The notes under the pieces are model-generated. The model was given only the letters and a program-made list of their open reading frames with translations. It did no database searches and had not been told where the DNA came from. The position numbers and the translations under genes were made by a program. A DNA stretch of 64,000 bases from Aeromicrobium yanjiei (GTDB taxonomy: Bacteria; Actinomycetota; Actinomycetes; Propionibacteriales; Nocardioidaceae), in assembly GCF_009649075.1 (NCBI RefSeq), contig NZ_CP045737.1:1178001-1242000 (forward strand). The letters are read 5' to 3'. This document shows, piece by piece, positions 17,869 through 26,783 of this stretch (the stretch's first letter is position 1; each line of letters starts with the position of its first letter).

Positions 17869-19455
17869 ATGGGCCTCACCCTCAGCGCCGCGGGCTTCCG
17901 GGCGTGGACGCAGCTGTGCGCGGGTGCGTTGTCGTCCGCGCGCGCCGAGATCGACGCCCTCAACGTGTTCCCCGTGCCCGACGGCGACACGGGCACGAAC
18001 GCCTACCTGACCTTCATGTCCGGTGCCGACGCGGTCGAGGCGCTCGGACCGGAGGCCTCCTTCGAGCAGCTGGTCAAGACGTACGTCGACGGCCTCCTCA
18101 CCGGCGCCAAGGGCAACACCGGCGTGATCTTGTCCCAGCTCGTGCGGGCCTGCTTCCGTGACCTCTCGCTCGTGGGGCCGGTCGAGGCCGCGGACGTCGC
18201 CCGGGCGTTCGTCGCGGCCTCGGACGCGGCGTGGGCCGCGGTCGGTGCCCCTGTCGAGGGCACCATCCTGTCGGTCGCGAAGGCCGCCGCGGTGGGCGCC
18301 GAGGACGCGGCCGAGGCCGGCGTCGACGGGCGCACGGTCTTCGGCAAGGCGGCGACCGCCGCCCGTGAGGCGCTCGCGCGCACGCCGTCGCAGATGGAGG
18401 TGCTGGCCCGTGCCGGCGTCGTCGACGCGGGCGGACGGGCGCTGGTCGTCGTGCTCGACGCCACGGAGCAGGCGCTCACCGGCCGGATCCCCGAGCAGGT
18501 CCGGGCCCACGTGCCGCAGCCGATCCGCGACGCCGACGACCTGCTGAGCGCGGACGGTCCGTCGTACGAGGTGATGTACCTCCTGGAGGCGGACGACGAC
18601 CGCATCCCCGGGCTGCGGACCGACCTGATGGCGCTCGGCGACTCCCTCGTCGTCGTCGGCGGCGAGCGGCTCTGGAACGTCCACGTGCACGTCGACGACG
18701 TGGGCGCCGCGATCGAGGCCGGCATCGCGGCGGGCCGGCCGTACCGGATCGCGGTGACGCACTTCGCCGACCAGGTCGCGCGAGGGCCGCAGAAGGGCCG
18801 GGTCGTCATCACCGCGACCACCGGCGCGGGTCTGACCGCGCTCTGCGAGGAGGCCGGCGCGCGCACCCTGGAGTTCACCCGCGACACCCCGCTGACCGTC
18901 GCCGAGATGAGCGCGTCCCTGCGTGACGTGGGCGCCGACGAGATCATCGTGCTGCCCAACAACTTCCGCTACATCCGCCAGTTCGAGGCTGCGGCCCAGG
19001 CCGCCCGCCAGGACGGCGTGCGGGTCGCGGTCATCCCCACGAACGCCCAGGTGCAGGGCCTCGCGGCACTCGCGGTCCACGACCCGGGGCTCGGCTTCGA
19101 CGAGGTCGTCGTCGCGATGTCGAGCGCTGCCGCGCACACCCAGCACGGCGCGGTGACGGTCGCGACGGAGCACGGCATCACGATGGCCGGACCGGTCGGT
19201 CCCGGCGACGTCCTCGGCGTGGTCACGGGCGACTTCACGGTGATCGGCGACGACGTGCTCGAGGTGGCGTACGAGGTCATCGACAAGATCTTGTCCCCGG
19301 CGGGTGAGATGGTGACTGTCGTGCTGGGCGAAGGGTCGGATCCGAGCTACGAGGCGTCGCTGCGCGCCTATCTCCGCACGATCCGCCCCGACGTCGACCT
19401 CCTGGTCTACGACGGCGGGCAGGAGAACTACCCGCTCTTCATCGCGGTCGAGTGA
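17869..19455 (+). CDS. DAK2-domain protein, fatty-acid kinase FakA-like (YloV)
   Basis: A 528-residue protein with an N-terminal DAK2 kinase domain (FPVPDGDTGTN, residues 34-44, metal/nucleotide Asp residues; GAKGNTGVILSQ) and the C-terminal YloV-type domain (about 310-528). FakA phosphorylates fatty acids bound to FakB/DegV-type carriers so they can enter phospholipid synthesis; that role is inferred by family. The recG start overlaps its stop (TGATG), a linkage conserved across Gram-positives. Confidence 0.88.
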   Translation: MGLTLSAAGFRAWTQLCAGALSSARAEIDALNVFPVPDGDTGTNAYLTFMSGADAVEALGPEASFEQLVKTYVDGLLTGAKGNTGVILSQLVRACFRDLSLVGPVEAADVARAFVAASDAAWAAVGAPVEGTILSVAKAAAVGAEDAAEAGVDGRTVFGKAATAAREALARTPSQMEVLARAGVVDAGGRALVVVLDATEQALTGRIPEQVRAHVPQPIRDADDLLSADGPSYEVMYLLEADDDRIPGLRTDLMALGDSLVVVGGERLWNVHVHVDDVGAAIEAGIAAGRPYRIAVTHFADQVARGPQKGRVVITATTGAGLTALCEEAGARTLEFTRDTPLTVAEMSASLRDVGADEIIVLPNNFRYIRQFEAAAQAARQDGVRVAVIPTNAQVQGLAALAVHDPGLGFDEVVVAMSSAAAHTQHGAVTVATEHGITMAGPVGPGDVLGVVTGDFTVIGDDVLEVAYEVIDKILSPAGEMVTVVLGEGSDPSYEASLRAYLRTIRPDVDLLVYDGGQENYPLFIAVE

Positions 19456-21590
19456 TGGTCGACCTCACCACCAAGCTCGTCAACGTCCTCGGGGACAAGA
19501 CCGCCACCCCCCTGGCCAAGGCCTTCGACATGCACGTCGTGGGCGATCTCCTGCGGCACTACCCGCGCCGCTACGTCGAGCTCGGCAAGCCGACCAACAT
19601 GTCGGACCTGCGGGTCGGTCAGCACGCGACCGTCCTCGCCCGGGTCGTCGAGGCCAAGAACTACTCCTTCGGTCCGGGTGGCAAGCGCACGCGGACCGAG
19701 GTCATCGTGACGGACGACTCCGGGGCGCGGTTGTCGTTGACGTTCTTCCAGCAGCGCTGGCTCCAGGACCGCATGAAGCCGGGCAAGATGTGCCTGTTCT
19801 CCGGCGAGGTCGGCCAGTTCAACGGCCGGCTGCAGCTGACCCACCCCGACTACGACCTCTTCGACGAGGACGGTGACACCGCCGCATCGCGCCTGTCGCG
19901 CGGTGTGCTCCCGATCTATCGCGCGACCGCGAAGATCCCGACCTGGAAGCTCGAGAGCTTCATCGCGCTGTGCCTCGACAGCCTCGACGAGGTGGACGAC
20001 CCGCTGCCCGAGCAGGTGCGGACCGCTCACGGCTTCGCCGGCACCCGCGCGGCGCTGGAGTCGATCCACCGCCCCCACACGATGGGCGAGGCGGTCACGG
20101 CGCGCGCCCGCTTCCGCTTCGAGGAGGCATTCATCGTCCAGACCGTGTTCGCCCAGCGGCGGCACGCCCTCGAGGACGACCGCGCGGCCGCCCGTCCAGC
20201 CGTCGACGGCGGCCTGCGCACGCGCTTCGAGCAGCAGCTCCCGTTCACCCTGACCGCCGGCCAGCGCGCGGTCGTGGAGGAGGTCGGAGCCGATCTCGCG
20301 CGTACGCACCCGATGCACCGGCTGCTGCAGGGAGAGGTCGGCTCGGGCAAGACCGTGGTCGCCCTGATGGCGATGCTGCAGGTCGTCGACGCCGGGGGAC
20401 AGGCCGCGCTCCTGGCACCGACCGAGGTGCTCGCCTCGCAGCACTTCCGCGGCATCACGGCGCTGCTCGGCGACCTGGCCAAGGGCGGGATGCTCGGCGG
20501 GGCGGACGGCGCGACCCGCGTACGCCTGCTCACCGGATCGATGGGCGCCAAGGCCCGCAACGAGGCGCTGCTCGACGCCGCGTCCGGCGAGGCCGGCATC
20601 GTGATCGGCACCCACGCGCTGATCCAGGACCATGTGCAGTTCGCCGAGCTCGGGCTGCTGGTCGTCGACGAGCAGCACCGCTTCGGCGTCGAGCAGCGGG
20701 CCGCCCTGGTGGATCGCTCCGACGTCACCCCCCACGTGCTGGTGATGACGGCCACCCCCATCCCGCGGACCATCGCGATGTCGGTGTTCGGTGACCTCGA
20801 GGTCTCCACGCTGCGCGAGCTCCCCGCCGGTCGGCAGCCGATCCAGACCAACGTCGTCCCCTACGCCGAGCGACCCGGCTGGCTCGCCCGCGCGTGGGAG
20901 CGGGTGCGCGAAGAGGTCGGCAAGGGCCGCCAGGCGTACGTCGTGGTGTCACGCATCGGCGACGAGCCGTCCGAGAGCGACACGTCCTCGCTGGTCGAGC
21001 TGCACGAGGAGCTCGTGCACGGGCCGCTGCACGGGCTGCGGGTCGGCACGCTGCACGGTCGCATGAGCGCCGACGACAAGGACGCCGCGATGAACGCCTT
21101 CGCTGCCGGCACGATCGACGTGCTCGTCGCGACGACCGTGGTCGAGGTCGGTGTCGACGTCCCCAACGCCACGGTCATGGTCGTGATGGACGCCGACCGG
21201 TTCGGCGTGTCCCAGCTGCACCAGCTGCGCGGCCGGGTCGGGCGGGGGAGCGAGGCCGGGCTGTGCCTGCTCGTGACCGGCGCCGAGATCGACTCGCCGG
21301 CACGCGAGCGGCTCGACGCGGTCGCCTCCACGACCGACGGATTCGAGTTGTCGAAGCTCGATGTCGAGCTGCGCCGGGAGGGCGACGTGCTGGGCGCCCG
21401 CCAGTCCGGCGTACGGTCCAGCCTGCGGCTGCTGTCGGTGGTCAAGGACGAGGCGGTCATCGAGCAGGCCCGGGCGGCGGCCGACGAGATCGTCCTCGCC
21501 GATCCGACGCTGTCCCACCACCCGACACTGGCGGCCGCGGTCCACGAGCTCGAGCACTCCGAGCAGGCCGACTACCTGGAGCGGACATGA
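19455..21590 (+). CDS. recG: ATP-dependent DNA helicase RecG
   Basis: Remodels stalled replication forks and branch-migrates Holliday junctions. In 711 residues it shows the N-terminal wedge/OB region (RRYVELGKPTNMSDLRVGQH), Walker A GEVGSGKT, the RecG-type Walker B VVDEQHRFGVEQR, the TATPIPRT motif and helicase motif VI QLHQLRGRVGRG. ATG 19455 overlaps the upstream stop codon. rsmD overlaps its stop (ATGA). The operon is dak-recG-rsmD-coaD. Confidence 0.97.
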   Translation: MVDLTTKLVNVLGDKTATPLAKAFDMHVVGDLLRHYPRRYVELGKPTNMSDLRVGQHATVLARVVEAKNYSFGPGGKRTRTEVIVTDDSGARLSLTFFQQRWLQDRMKPGKMCLFSGEVGQFNGRLQLTHPDYDLFDEDGDTAASRLSRGVLPIYRATAKIPTWKLESFIALCLDSLDEVDDPLPEQVRTAHGFAGTRAALESIHRPHTMGEAVTARARFRFEEAFIVQTVFAQRRHALEDDRAAARPAVDGGLRTRFEQQLPFTLTAGQRAVVEEVGADLARTHPMHRLLQGEVGSGKTVVALMAMLQVVDAGGQAALLAPTEVLASQHFRGITALLGDLAKGGMLGGADGATRVRLLTGSMGAKARNEALLDAASGEAGIVIGTHALIQDHVQFAELGLLVVDEQHRFGVEQRAALVDRSDVTPHVLVMTATPIPRTIAMSVFGDLEVSTLRELPAGRQPIQTNVVPYAERPGWLARAWERVREEVGKGRQAYVVVSRIGDEPSESDTSSLVELHEELVHGPLHGLRVGTLHGRMSADDKDAAMNAFAAGTIDVLVATTVVEVGVDVPNATVMVVMDADRFGVSQLHQLRGRVGRGSEAGLCLLVTGAEIDSPARERLDAVASTTDGFELSKLDVELRREGDVLGARQSGVRSSLRLLSVVKDEAVIEQARAAADEIVLADPTLSHHPTLAAAVHELEHSEQADYLERT

Positions 21591-22153
21591 CACGCATCAT
21601 CGCCGGACGACACGGCGGCCGACAGATCAAGACCCCCAAGGGCGACGGCACCCGGCCCACCTCCGACCGGGTCCGGGAGGCGATGTTCTCCTCGATCGAG
21701 TCCGAGCTGGGCGGGCTCGAGGGCATCGCGGTGCTCGACCTCTACGCGGGCTCGGGCGCGCTCGGCATCGAGGCGATCTCCCGCGGCGCGGGGCACGCGG
21801 TGTTCGTCGAGGCGCACACCCAGACCGCCGCCGTGATCACCCGCAACCTGCGCGATCTCGGCGCCGACGGTGTCGTGGAGCGCACCAAGGCCGAGCGGTG
21901 GGTCGAGGACGGCGACCGGGACGTCTTCGACCTGGTGCTGATCGACCCGCCCTACGCGGTGCCGACCGACGCGGTGACGGCTCTCGTCCAAGGCGTCCTG
22001 GAGTCCTTCTCGCACGAGGACACCCTCTTCGTGGTCGAGCGCGCGACCCGCGACCCGTTCGTGTGGCCTGAGGGCGTCGAGGGCCTGCGCAACAAGAAGT
22101 ACGGGGAGACCACGGTGTGGTTCGGACGCCCTGCGGTACGGTCACTGCCATGA
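21587..22153 (+). CDS. rsmD: 16S rRNA (guanine(966)-N(2))-methyltransferase
   Basis: SAM-dependent methylation of G966 (E. coli numbering) in 16S rRNA during 30S assembly. The 188-residue Rossmann methyltransferase begins [17 protein letters not shown] and has the SAM motif [14 protein letters not shown] and the catalytic DPPY at about residue 120. Start and stop overlap recG and coaD by four bases each, so translation is coupled throughout. Confidence 0.95.
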   Translation: MTRIIAGRHGGRQIKTPKGDGTRPTSDRVREAMFSSIESELGGLEGIAVLDLYAGSGALGIEAISRGAGHAVFVEAHTQTAAVITRNLRDLGADGVVERTKAERWVEDGDRDVFDLVLIDPPYAVPTDAVTALVQGVLESFSHEDTLFVVERATRDPFVWPEGVEGLRNKKYGETTVWFGRPAVRSLP

Positions 22154-22623
22154 CGAAGGTCGTGTGCCCCGGGTCCTTCGACCCCGTGACCAATGGCCAC
22201 CTCGACATCGTGGAGCGCTCGGCGCACCTGTTCGACGAGGTCGTGGTCGCGGTCCTGGTCAACGAGAACAAGCGGGGGCTGTTCTCGATCGACGAGCGGC
22301 TCGAGCTGCTCACCGAGGCGACCAAGCACCTGCCCAACGTCACGACGGCGTCCTTCACGGGCCTGCTCGTCGACTTCTGCACGACCAACGGCGTCGACGC
22401 GATCGTCAAGGGCCTGCGGGCGGTCACCGATTTCGACTACGAGCTGCAGATGGCGCAGATGAACGGCAGCCTGACCGACGTCGACACGGTCTTCATCCCG
22501 ACGTCGCCGGAGTACTCGTTCCTGGCCTCCAGCCTGGTCAAGGAGGTCGCCAAGCACGGAGGCGACGTCTCGGGACTGGTGCCCGGATTCGTCAACGACG
22601 AGCTGAAGGCCAAGTACGCCTGA
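22150..22623 (+). CDS. coaD: Phosphopantetheine adenylyltransferase
   Basis: Penultimate step of coenzyme A synthesis: ATP plus 4'-phosphopantetheine gives dephospho-CoA. The 157-residue nucleotidyltransferase has [15 protein letters not shown] with the T/HxGH signature, [19 protein letters not shown] and the [17 protein letters not shown] segment. It links with panB later in the window, which acts earlier in the same route. Last gene of the recG operon. Confidence 0.97.
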   Translation: MTKVVCPGSFDPVTNGHLDIVERSAHLFDEVVVAVLVNENKRGLFSIDERLELLTEATKHLPNVTTASFTGLLVDFCTTNGVDAIVKGLRAVTDFDYELQMAQMNGSLTDVDTVFIPTSPEYSFLASSLVKEVAKHGGDVSGLVPGFVNDELKAKYA

Positions 22624-22703
22624 GGGATCACCGCCTCCGTGCGGTCACATCCGGCCCCGCCCATTCGTCAGGTGAGTGACAATGGCGACGAGAGGTGGAC
22701 CGG

Positions 22704-23585
22704 ATGGATCCCACGCACGCATTCGAGCTCGAGCGGCCGAGGCTGCTGAGCATCGCGGCCCGCGTGCTGGGCGATCCGGTCGAGGCCGAGGACGTGGTGC
22801 AGCAGGCCTGGCTGCGGCTGGACGCCGCTGAGGCTGACATCGCGAGCGCGCCCGCATGGCTGACGACCGTGACGACGCGGCTGTGCCTGGACCGGCTGCG
22901 TGCCCGCGTGCCCGTCCCGACCGAGCAGACGGCAGCTGTCGTCGAGACGGCTCCGGACCCGGCAGACGACGTCGCTCTGGCGGACTCCGTCGGGATCGCC
23001 CTCCACGTGGTGCTGGAGAGGCTGTCGCCCGCCGAGCGGGTCGCCTTCGTGCTCCACGACAGCTTCGGGTTCGAGTTCGCCACGATCGCGGTGATGCTGG
23101 AGACCACCCCCGCTGCGGCGCGCAAGCTGGCGTCACGGGCGCGGGCGAAGGTCAGGCAGCCGGCCTCCGAGGGCGGCCCGGCTGACTGGGAGGTCGTCGA
23201 CGCGTTCATGGCCGCAGCCCGCGAGGGCGACTTCGAGCGTCTCCTCGCGATCCTCGCGCCGGACGCACAGGTGACAGCCGATGCGGCAGCGGTGGGGCAG
23301 GGCACGCCGGAGCTGATCCGCGGCCGGCAGCAGGTGGCGGAGTTCTTCAACGGCAGTGCCCACGCCGCGCTCCCGGTGTTCGTCGGGGACCGGCCGGGGG
23401 CCGCGTGGTTCAACCGCGGCGAGGCCAAGGTCCTGTTCGACTTCGACGTCGTCGACGGCCTGGTGCGCGGCATCGTGTTCCGCGCCGACGCCGACGTCCT
23501 CGCCCGCGTGACGCGGCGCGACCGCAGCGAGCGTCGCGGACCTGCCGACGCCTCCACCAGTGAGAGAGAAGGGGATCGACGATGA
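22704..23585 (+). CDS. SigJ/ECF41-like sigma factor with C-terminal SnoaL-like domain
   Basis: RNA polymerase sigma factor with region 2 (about residues 5-75, VEAEDVVQQAWLRL) and region 4 (about 100-150, LSPAERVAFVLHDSFGFEFA). A C-terminal SnoaL/NTF2-like domain (about 165-270, VDAFMAAAREGDFERLLAIL) is typical of SigJ/ECF41 factors, where it tunes activity in place of an anti-sigma factor. Start ATG 22704 has AGAGG 8 bases upstream; GTG 22695 also fits the frame. The next gene overlaps by 4 bases and is a likely co-regulated partner. The inducing signal is unknown. Confidence 0.88.
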   Translation: MDPTHAFELERPRLLSIAARVLGDPVEAEDVVQQAWLRLDAAEADIASAPAWLTTVTTRLCLDRLRARVPVPTEQTAAVVETAPDPADDVALADSVGIALHVVLERLSPAERVAFVLHDSFGFEFATIAVMLETTPAAARKLASRARAKVRQPASEGGPADWEVVDAFMAAAREGDFERLLAILAPDAQVTADAAAVGQGTPELIRGRQQVAEFFNGSAHAALPVFVGDRPGAAWFNRGEAKVLFDFDVVDGLVRGIVFRADADVLARVTRRDRSERRGPADASTSEREGDRR

Positions 23586-23818
23586 AGACCATGACCTGCC
23601 GCCAGCTCGGGGGGCCCTGCGACCTGCAGCACCGCGGAGAGACCGCCGATGACGTCATCAACGCCCAGGACCAGCACCTGAAGGAGGCGGAGAAGGCCGG
23701 CGACGCCACGCACCAGGAGGCCCGCGACGCCATGAAGAGCCGCTGGCGCCACCCGAAGAAGTCGCTCGGCTGGTACAACGACGCGAAGAAGGCGTTCGCC
23801 GCCCTGCCCGAGTCCTGA
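23582..23818 (+). CDS. DUF1059-like small protein coupled to the sigma factor
   Basis: A 78-residue soluble protein. The N-terminus MKTMTCRQLGGPCDLQHRGE with paired cysteines and the following TADDVINAQDQHLKEAEKAG match DUF1059, whose members are short and of unknown function. The C-terminal half (KSRWRHPKKSLGWYNDAKKAF) is basic and aromatic. It starts inside the stop codon of the ECF sigma gene, so it probably belongs to its regulon or modulates it (inference). Confidence 0.75.
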   Translation: MKTMTCRQLGGPCDLQHRGETADDVINAQDQHLKEAEKAGDATHQEARDAMKSRWRHPKKSLGWYNDAKKAFAALPES

Positions 23819-23821
23819 CGC

Positions 23822-23840
23822 TCCGCCCGGCTCGGGCGGG
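23822..23840 (+). terminator. GC-rich hairpin after the sigma/DUF1059 operon
   Basis: GCCCG-GCT-CGGGC forms a short strong stem 3 to 20 bases past the stop codon. There is no U-tract, as is common in high-GC actinobacteria. Confidence 0.45.
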
Positions 23841-23846
23841 ACGGAC

Positions 23847-23968
23847 CGATCTTTCGACGTTGACGTCGTCCCAGCAGCGCGAACGCCGAAAGATCCGTGC
23901 GGCGTACGACCGAAGTCTCGGCGTTGACGTCGCCCCAGCAGCGCGAACGTCGAAAGATCCGTGCGGCG
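23847..23968. repeat. Two 46-bp direct repeats with an inverted-repeat core, between convergent genes
   Basis: Copies at 23859-23904 and 23923-23968 agree at about 44 of 46 positions (GTTGACGTCG, CCCAGCAGCGCGAACG, CGAAAGATCCGTGCGGCG). The first copy is preceded by GATCTTTCGACGTT, the reverse complement of the AACGYCGAAAGATC in each copy, so a 14-bp hairpin stem can form. Located between DUF1059 (+) and dinB (-). Function unknown; bidirectional terminator or REP-like element are both plausible. Confidence 0.85.
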
Positions 23969-23975
23969 CGGGGGC

Positions 23976-25160
23976 TCAGTCGGGCAGGTGGGGTGCCGCG
24001 ACGGGGTCGCTCCGGCCGAGCTGGACGGCCCGGCGCAGCGCCGTCGAGCCGAACTTGTCGCGCACCGCGTCGATCGCGTCGTCGAGCTCGGCCCCGCTCG
24101 TGACGTCGAGCGGCAGCGCGAGCTGCGCGGGCTGGTCGTCGAGCGAGCCGACCGAGACCCCGACCAGGGTGATGCCCTTGTCCTTGATGACGCCGGCGCG
24201 CGAGGCCAGCAGCTGCCGGGCGACCTCGAGCACCGTCACGGTGTGGGCGGTGGGCCGCGCCAGGGTGTGCGACGACGTCGACCGGGTGAAGTCGCCGAAC
24301 CGCAGCCGGATCGTCACGGTGCTGCCGGTACGTCCGGCGGCGCGCATGCGTCGGGTGACCCGGTCGACCAGCGTGAGCAGGACGAGGTCGAGATCGGCGG
24401 GGGAGTGATCGCCTCGGCCCATCGCGTGCTGGGCCCCCATCGAGCCGCGCCGCTTGCCGGTCTGCACCGGCCGCGGGTCGCGGTTGTGGGCGAGGGCGTG
24501 CAGGTGGCGCCCCGCGCCCGGTCCGAGCAGCTGGACGAGCTCGCCCTCGAACATCTCGGCCACGTCGCCGACGGTCGTCAGGCGGGCCTCGCGCAGCTTG
24601 GCGGACGTGACCTTGCCGACACCCCACAGGCGTTCGACGGGAAGGGCGTGCAGGAAGGTGAGCTCCTGCTCGACCGGCACGACCAGCATCCCCTCGGGCT
24701 TGGAGACCGCCGAGGCGACCTTGGCGAGGTACTTGGTGCGGGCCACCCCCACCGAGATCGGCAGGCCCACCCGGTCGCGGACGTCCGCGCGCAGCTGGGT
24801 CGCGATCGTCGACGGGGCGCCGCGGATGCGCCGCAGACCACCCACCTCGAGGAACGCCTCGTCGATCGAGATGCCCTCCACGAGGGGCGTCGTGTCGTGG
24901 AAGACGTCGAAAACTGCCCGGCTCGCCTCGGTGTAGGCGTTGAACCTGGCCGGCACCACGATCGCGTCGGGACACACCTGCAGCGCCTGGCGTCCACCCA
25001 TAGCGGTGCGCACGCCACGCGCCTTGGCCTCATAGCTCGCGGCCAGGACCACCCCACCGCCCACGATGACCGGGCGGCCACGCAGGGCGGGGTCGTCGCG
25101 CTGCTCGACCGACGCGTAGAACGCGTCGAGGTCGGCGTGCAGGACGGTGCCCTCGGTCAT
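23976..25160 (-). CDS. dinB: DNA polymerase IV (Y-family)
   Basis: Error-prone translesion polymerase. The 394-residue protein has the Y-family metal sites in LHADLDAFYASVEQ (Asp8/Asp10 region) and GISIDEAFLEV, then the HhH segment LWGVGKVTSAKL and a little-finger domain (STVTIRLRFGDFTRS). The C-terminus lacks an obvious beta-clamp motif and ends PVAAPHLPD. The ATG at 25160 begins the conserved core directly (MTEGTVLHADLDAF). I see no clear actinobacterial SOS box upstream. Confidence 0.95.
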   Translation of the reverse strand: MTEGTVLHADLDAFYASVEQRDDPALRGRPVIVGGGVVLAASYEAKARGVRTAMGGRQALQVCPDAIVVPARFNAYTEASRAVFDVFHDTTPLVEGISIDEAFLEVGGLRRIRGAPSTIATQLRADVRDRVGLPISVGVARTKYLAKVASAVSKPEGMLVVPVEQELTFLHALPVERLWGVGKVTSAKLREARLTTVGDVAEMFEGELVQLLGPGAGRHLHALAHNRDPRPVQTGKRRGSMGAQHAMGRGDHSPADLDLVLLTLVDRVTRRMRAAGRTGSTVTIRLRFGDFTRSTSSHTLARPTAHTVTVLEVARQLLASRAGVIKDKGITLVGVSVGSLDDQPAQLALPLDVTSGAELDDAIDAVRDKFGSTALRRAVQLGRSDPVAAPHLPD

Positions 25161-25295
25161 GCTGGCATGCTGCCACCCGCCGCCGACACCTGCGCGTCCC
25201 GGGCGATTGGCCTCGGCGTGTGCCGGGGGGTTACGATTGACCTCGGCCTGCTTGCAGGTCTGTCTCTTGTCGTGCTCTTGGATGGATGGTTGATC

Positions 25296-25880
25296 GTGCT
25301 GTCCGGACCGCTGGTCTTCGATACCCACGAGATGGGTCGCAAGCCCGGTGCCGAACGTACCTTCACCCGCACCATCGAGGCGCCGGCAGAGATGGGTTAC
25401 GACGTCTACGCCGTGCCCGAGGGCTCCACGATCGAGCTCGAGCTCCGGCTCGAGGCGATCATGGAGGGCGTCCTGGCGACAGGAACTTTCTCGGCGCGGG
25501 CCGTGGGCGAGTGTGTGCGGTGCCTGGAGCCCATCGACGAAGCTGTCGTGGTCGGCTTCCAGGAGCTCTTCCTCTACGAAGCACCCTCCAGCCAGGAGGA
25601 GGCGGACGAGGAGGATCATGTCCTCGAGGACGAGCTGCTCGACCTCGAACCCGTTCTGCGGGACGCGGTGGTGCTCGCACTCCCGCACAACCCGTTGTGT
25701 GGTCCGGACTGTCCGGGACTGTGCCCCGAGTGTGGGGCGCGACTCGCGGATGACCCAGATCACACACACGGTGAAGCGATCGACCCACGGTGGTCGGCGC
25801 TGAGCCAGCTGGCGGAGCAACCGGTCCCGTCAGCCGACCAGTCAGAGTCGGACATCGCGTCCGACCCCAGCAAGGAGTAG
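25296..25880 (+). CDS. YceD/DUF177 protein upstream of rpmF
   Basis: A protein of about 194 residues of the DUF177/YceD family, linked to 23S rRNA accumulation and nearly always encoded just before rpmF. Visible features are [15 protein letters not shown] at the start, [12 protein letters not shown], an acidic stretch ([20 protein letters not shown]) and a C-terminal cysteine cluster ([13 protein letters not shown]) that could bind zinc. The GTG at 25296 is chosen because family members begin a few residues before PLVFDT; GGATGG lies upstream. rpmF starts 3 bases after the stop. Confidence 0.88.
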   Translation: MLSGPLVFDTHEMGRKPGAERTFTRTIEAPAEMGYDVYAVPEGSTIELELRLEAIMEGVLATGTFSARAVGECVRCLEPIDEAVVVGFQELFLYEAPSSQEEADEEDHVLEDELLDLEPVLRDAVVLALPHNPLCGPDCPGLCPECGARLADDPDHTHGEAIDPRWSALSQLAEQPVPSADQSESDIASDPSKE

Positions 25881-25883
25881 ATC

Positions 25884-26069
25884 GTGGCCGTTCCGAAGAG
25901 GAAGATGTCGCGCAGCAACACGCGTCACCGTCGTTCGCAGTGGAAGACCACCGCGACGGCGATCGTCGACTGCGCCAACCCCGCGTGCGACTCCAAGGTG
26001 CAGCCGCACCACGCGTGCACCAAGTGTGGACAGTACGGAGCTCGCGGCGAGCGTCGCCAGGTCCTCTGA
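25884..26069 (+). CDS. rpmF: 50S ribosomal protein L32
   Basis: A 61-residue large-subunit protein with the L32 N-terminus [20 protein letters not shown]. Four zinc cysteines (Cys30, Cys35, Cys45, Cys48) make it the zinc-binding form. AAGGAG lies just upstream. The 3' end overlaps the most likely rnc reading frame. Confidence 0.97.
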   Translation: MAVPKRKMSRSNTRHRRSQWKTTATAIVDCANPACDSKVQPHHACTKCGQYGARGERRQVL

Positions 26070-26779
26070 TCTCTGCCGCAGCTGACGCTGGGGCGCTCCG
26101 GGAGGTCCTGGGAGTCCAGGACCTCGACCCGGAGCTGCTCCAGCATGCGCTGACACACCGCTCGTACGCGTACGAGAACGGCGGTGTGCCCAACAACGAG
26201 CGCCTGGAGTTCCTGGGGGACTCGGTGCTCGGCCTCGTCGTCACCGACACCCTCTTCACCGAGCATCCCGACCTGCCCGAGGGGCAGCTCGCGAAGCTCC
26301 GTGCGGCGGTCGTGAGCGCCAAGGCGCTGGCCGAGGTCGCGCGCACCCTCGGCATCGGCGAGCACGTGCGCCTGGGCCGCGGTGAGGAGACCACCGGGGG
26401 TCGCGACAAGGCCTCGATCCTGTCCGACACGGTCGAGGCCATCCTGGGCGCGATCTACGTCCAGTTCGGCATCGAACGTGCCGCGATGGTGATCCACCGG
26501 GTCTTCGACCCCGTGATCGCCGACGCCGCCAAGCTCGGTGCGGGCCTGGACTGGAAGACGTCGCTGCAGGAGATCTCCGCCAACAACGATCTCGGCGTGC
26601 CGCACTACGTCCTGGTGGGCACGGGGCCCGATCACAACAAGAGCTTCACCGCCGAGGTCGTCGTCGGCGAGCGGACGTTCAGCGGTGGCGCCGGCCGGTC
26701 CAAGAAGGAAGCCGAGCAGATGGTCGCCGAGATCGCCTGGCGCGAGATCAACGCCGGACTCGACCAGCCCGTCTCCTAG
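26024..26779 (+). CDS. rnc: Ribonuclease III (start uncertain)
   Basis: Cleaves double-stranded RNA in rRNA maturation and mRNA decay. The RNase III signature [18 protein letters not shown], the second catalytic Asp/Glu region ([11 protein letters not shown]) and a C-terminal double-stranded-RNA-binding domain ([14 protein letters not shown], then [19 protein letters not shown]) are all clear. The start is not. No ATG or TTG precedes the conserved region, so the nearest standard start is GTG 26024, overlapping rpmF by 46 bases. A CTG at 26066 that nearly abuts the rpmF stop would give a more usual N-terminus ([15 protein letters not shown]). Confidence 0.9.
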   Translation: MWTVRSSRRASPGPLISAAADAGALREVLGVQDLDPELLQHALTHRSYAYENGGVPNNERLEFLGDSVLGLVVTDTLFTEHPDLPEGQLAKLRAAVVSAKALAEVARTLGIGEHVRLGRGEETTGGRDKASILSDTVEAILGAIYVQFGIERAAMVIHRVFDPVIADAAKLGAGLDWKTSLQEISANNDLGVPHYVLVGTGPDHNKSFTAEVVVGERTFSGGAGRSKKEAEQMVAEIAWREINAGLDQPVS

Positions 26780-26783
26780 AGCC

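Noticed and set aside
25161-25295. SOS box upstream of dinB
   Set aside because: No sequence resembling the actinobacterial TCGAAC-N4-GTTCGA site was found in the spacer.
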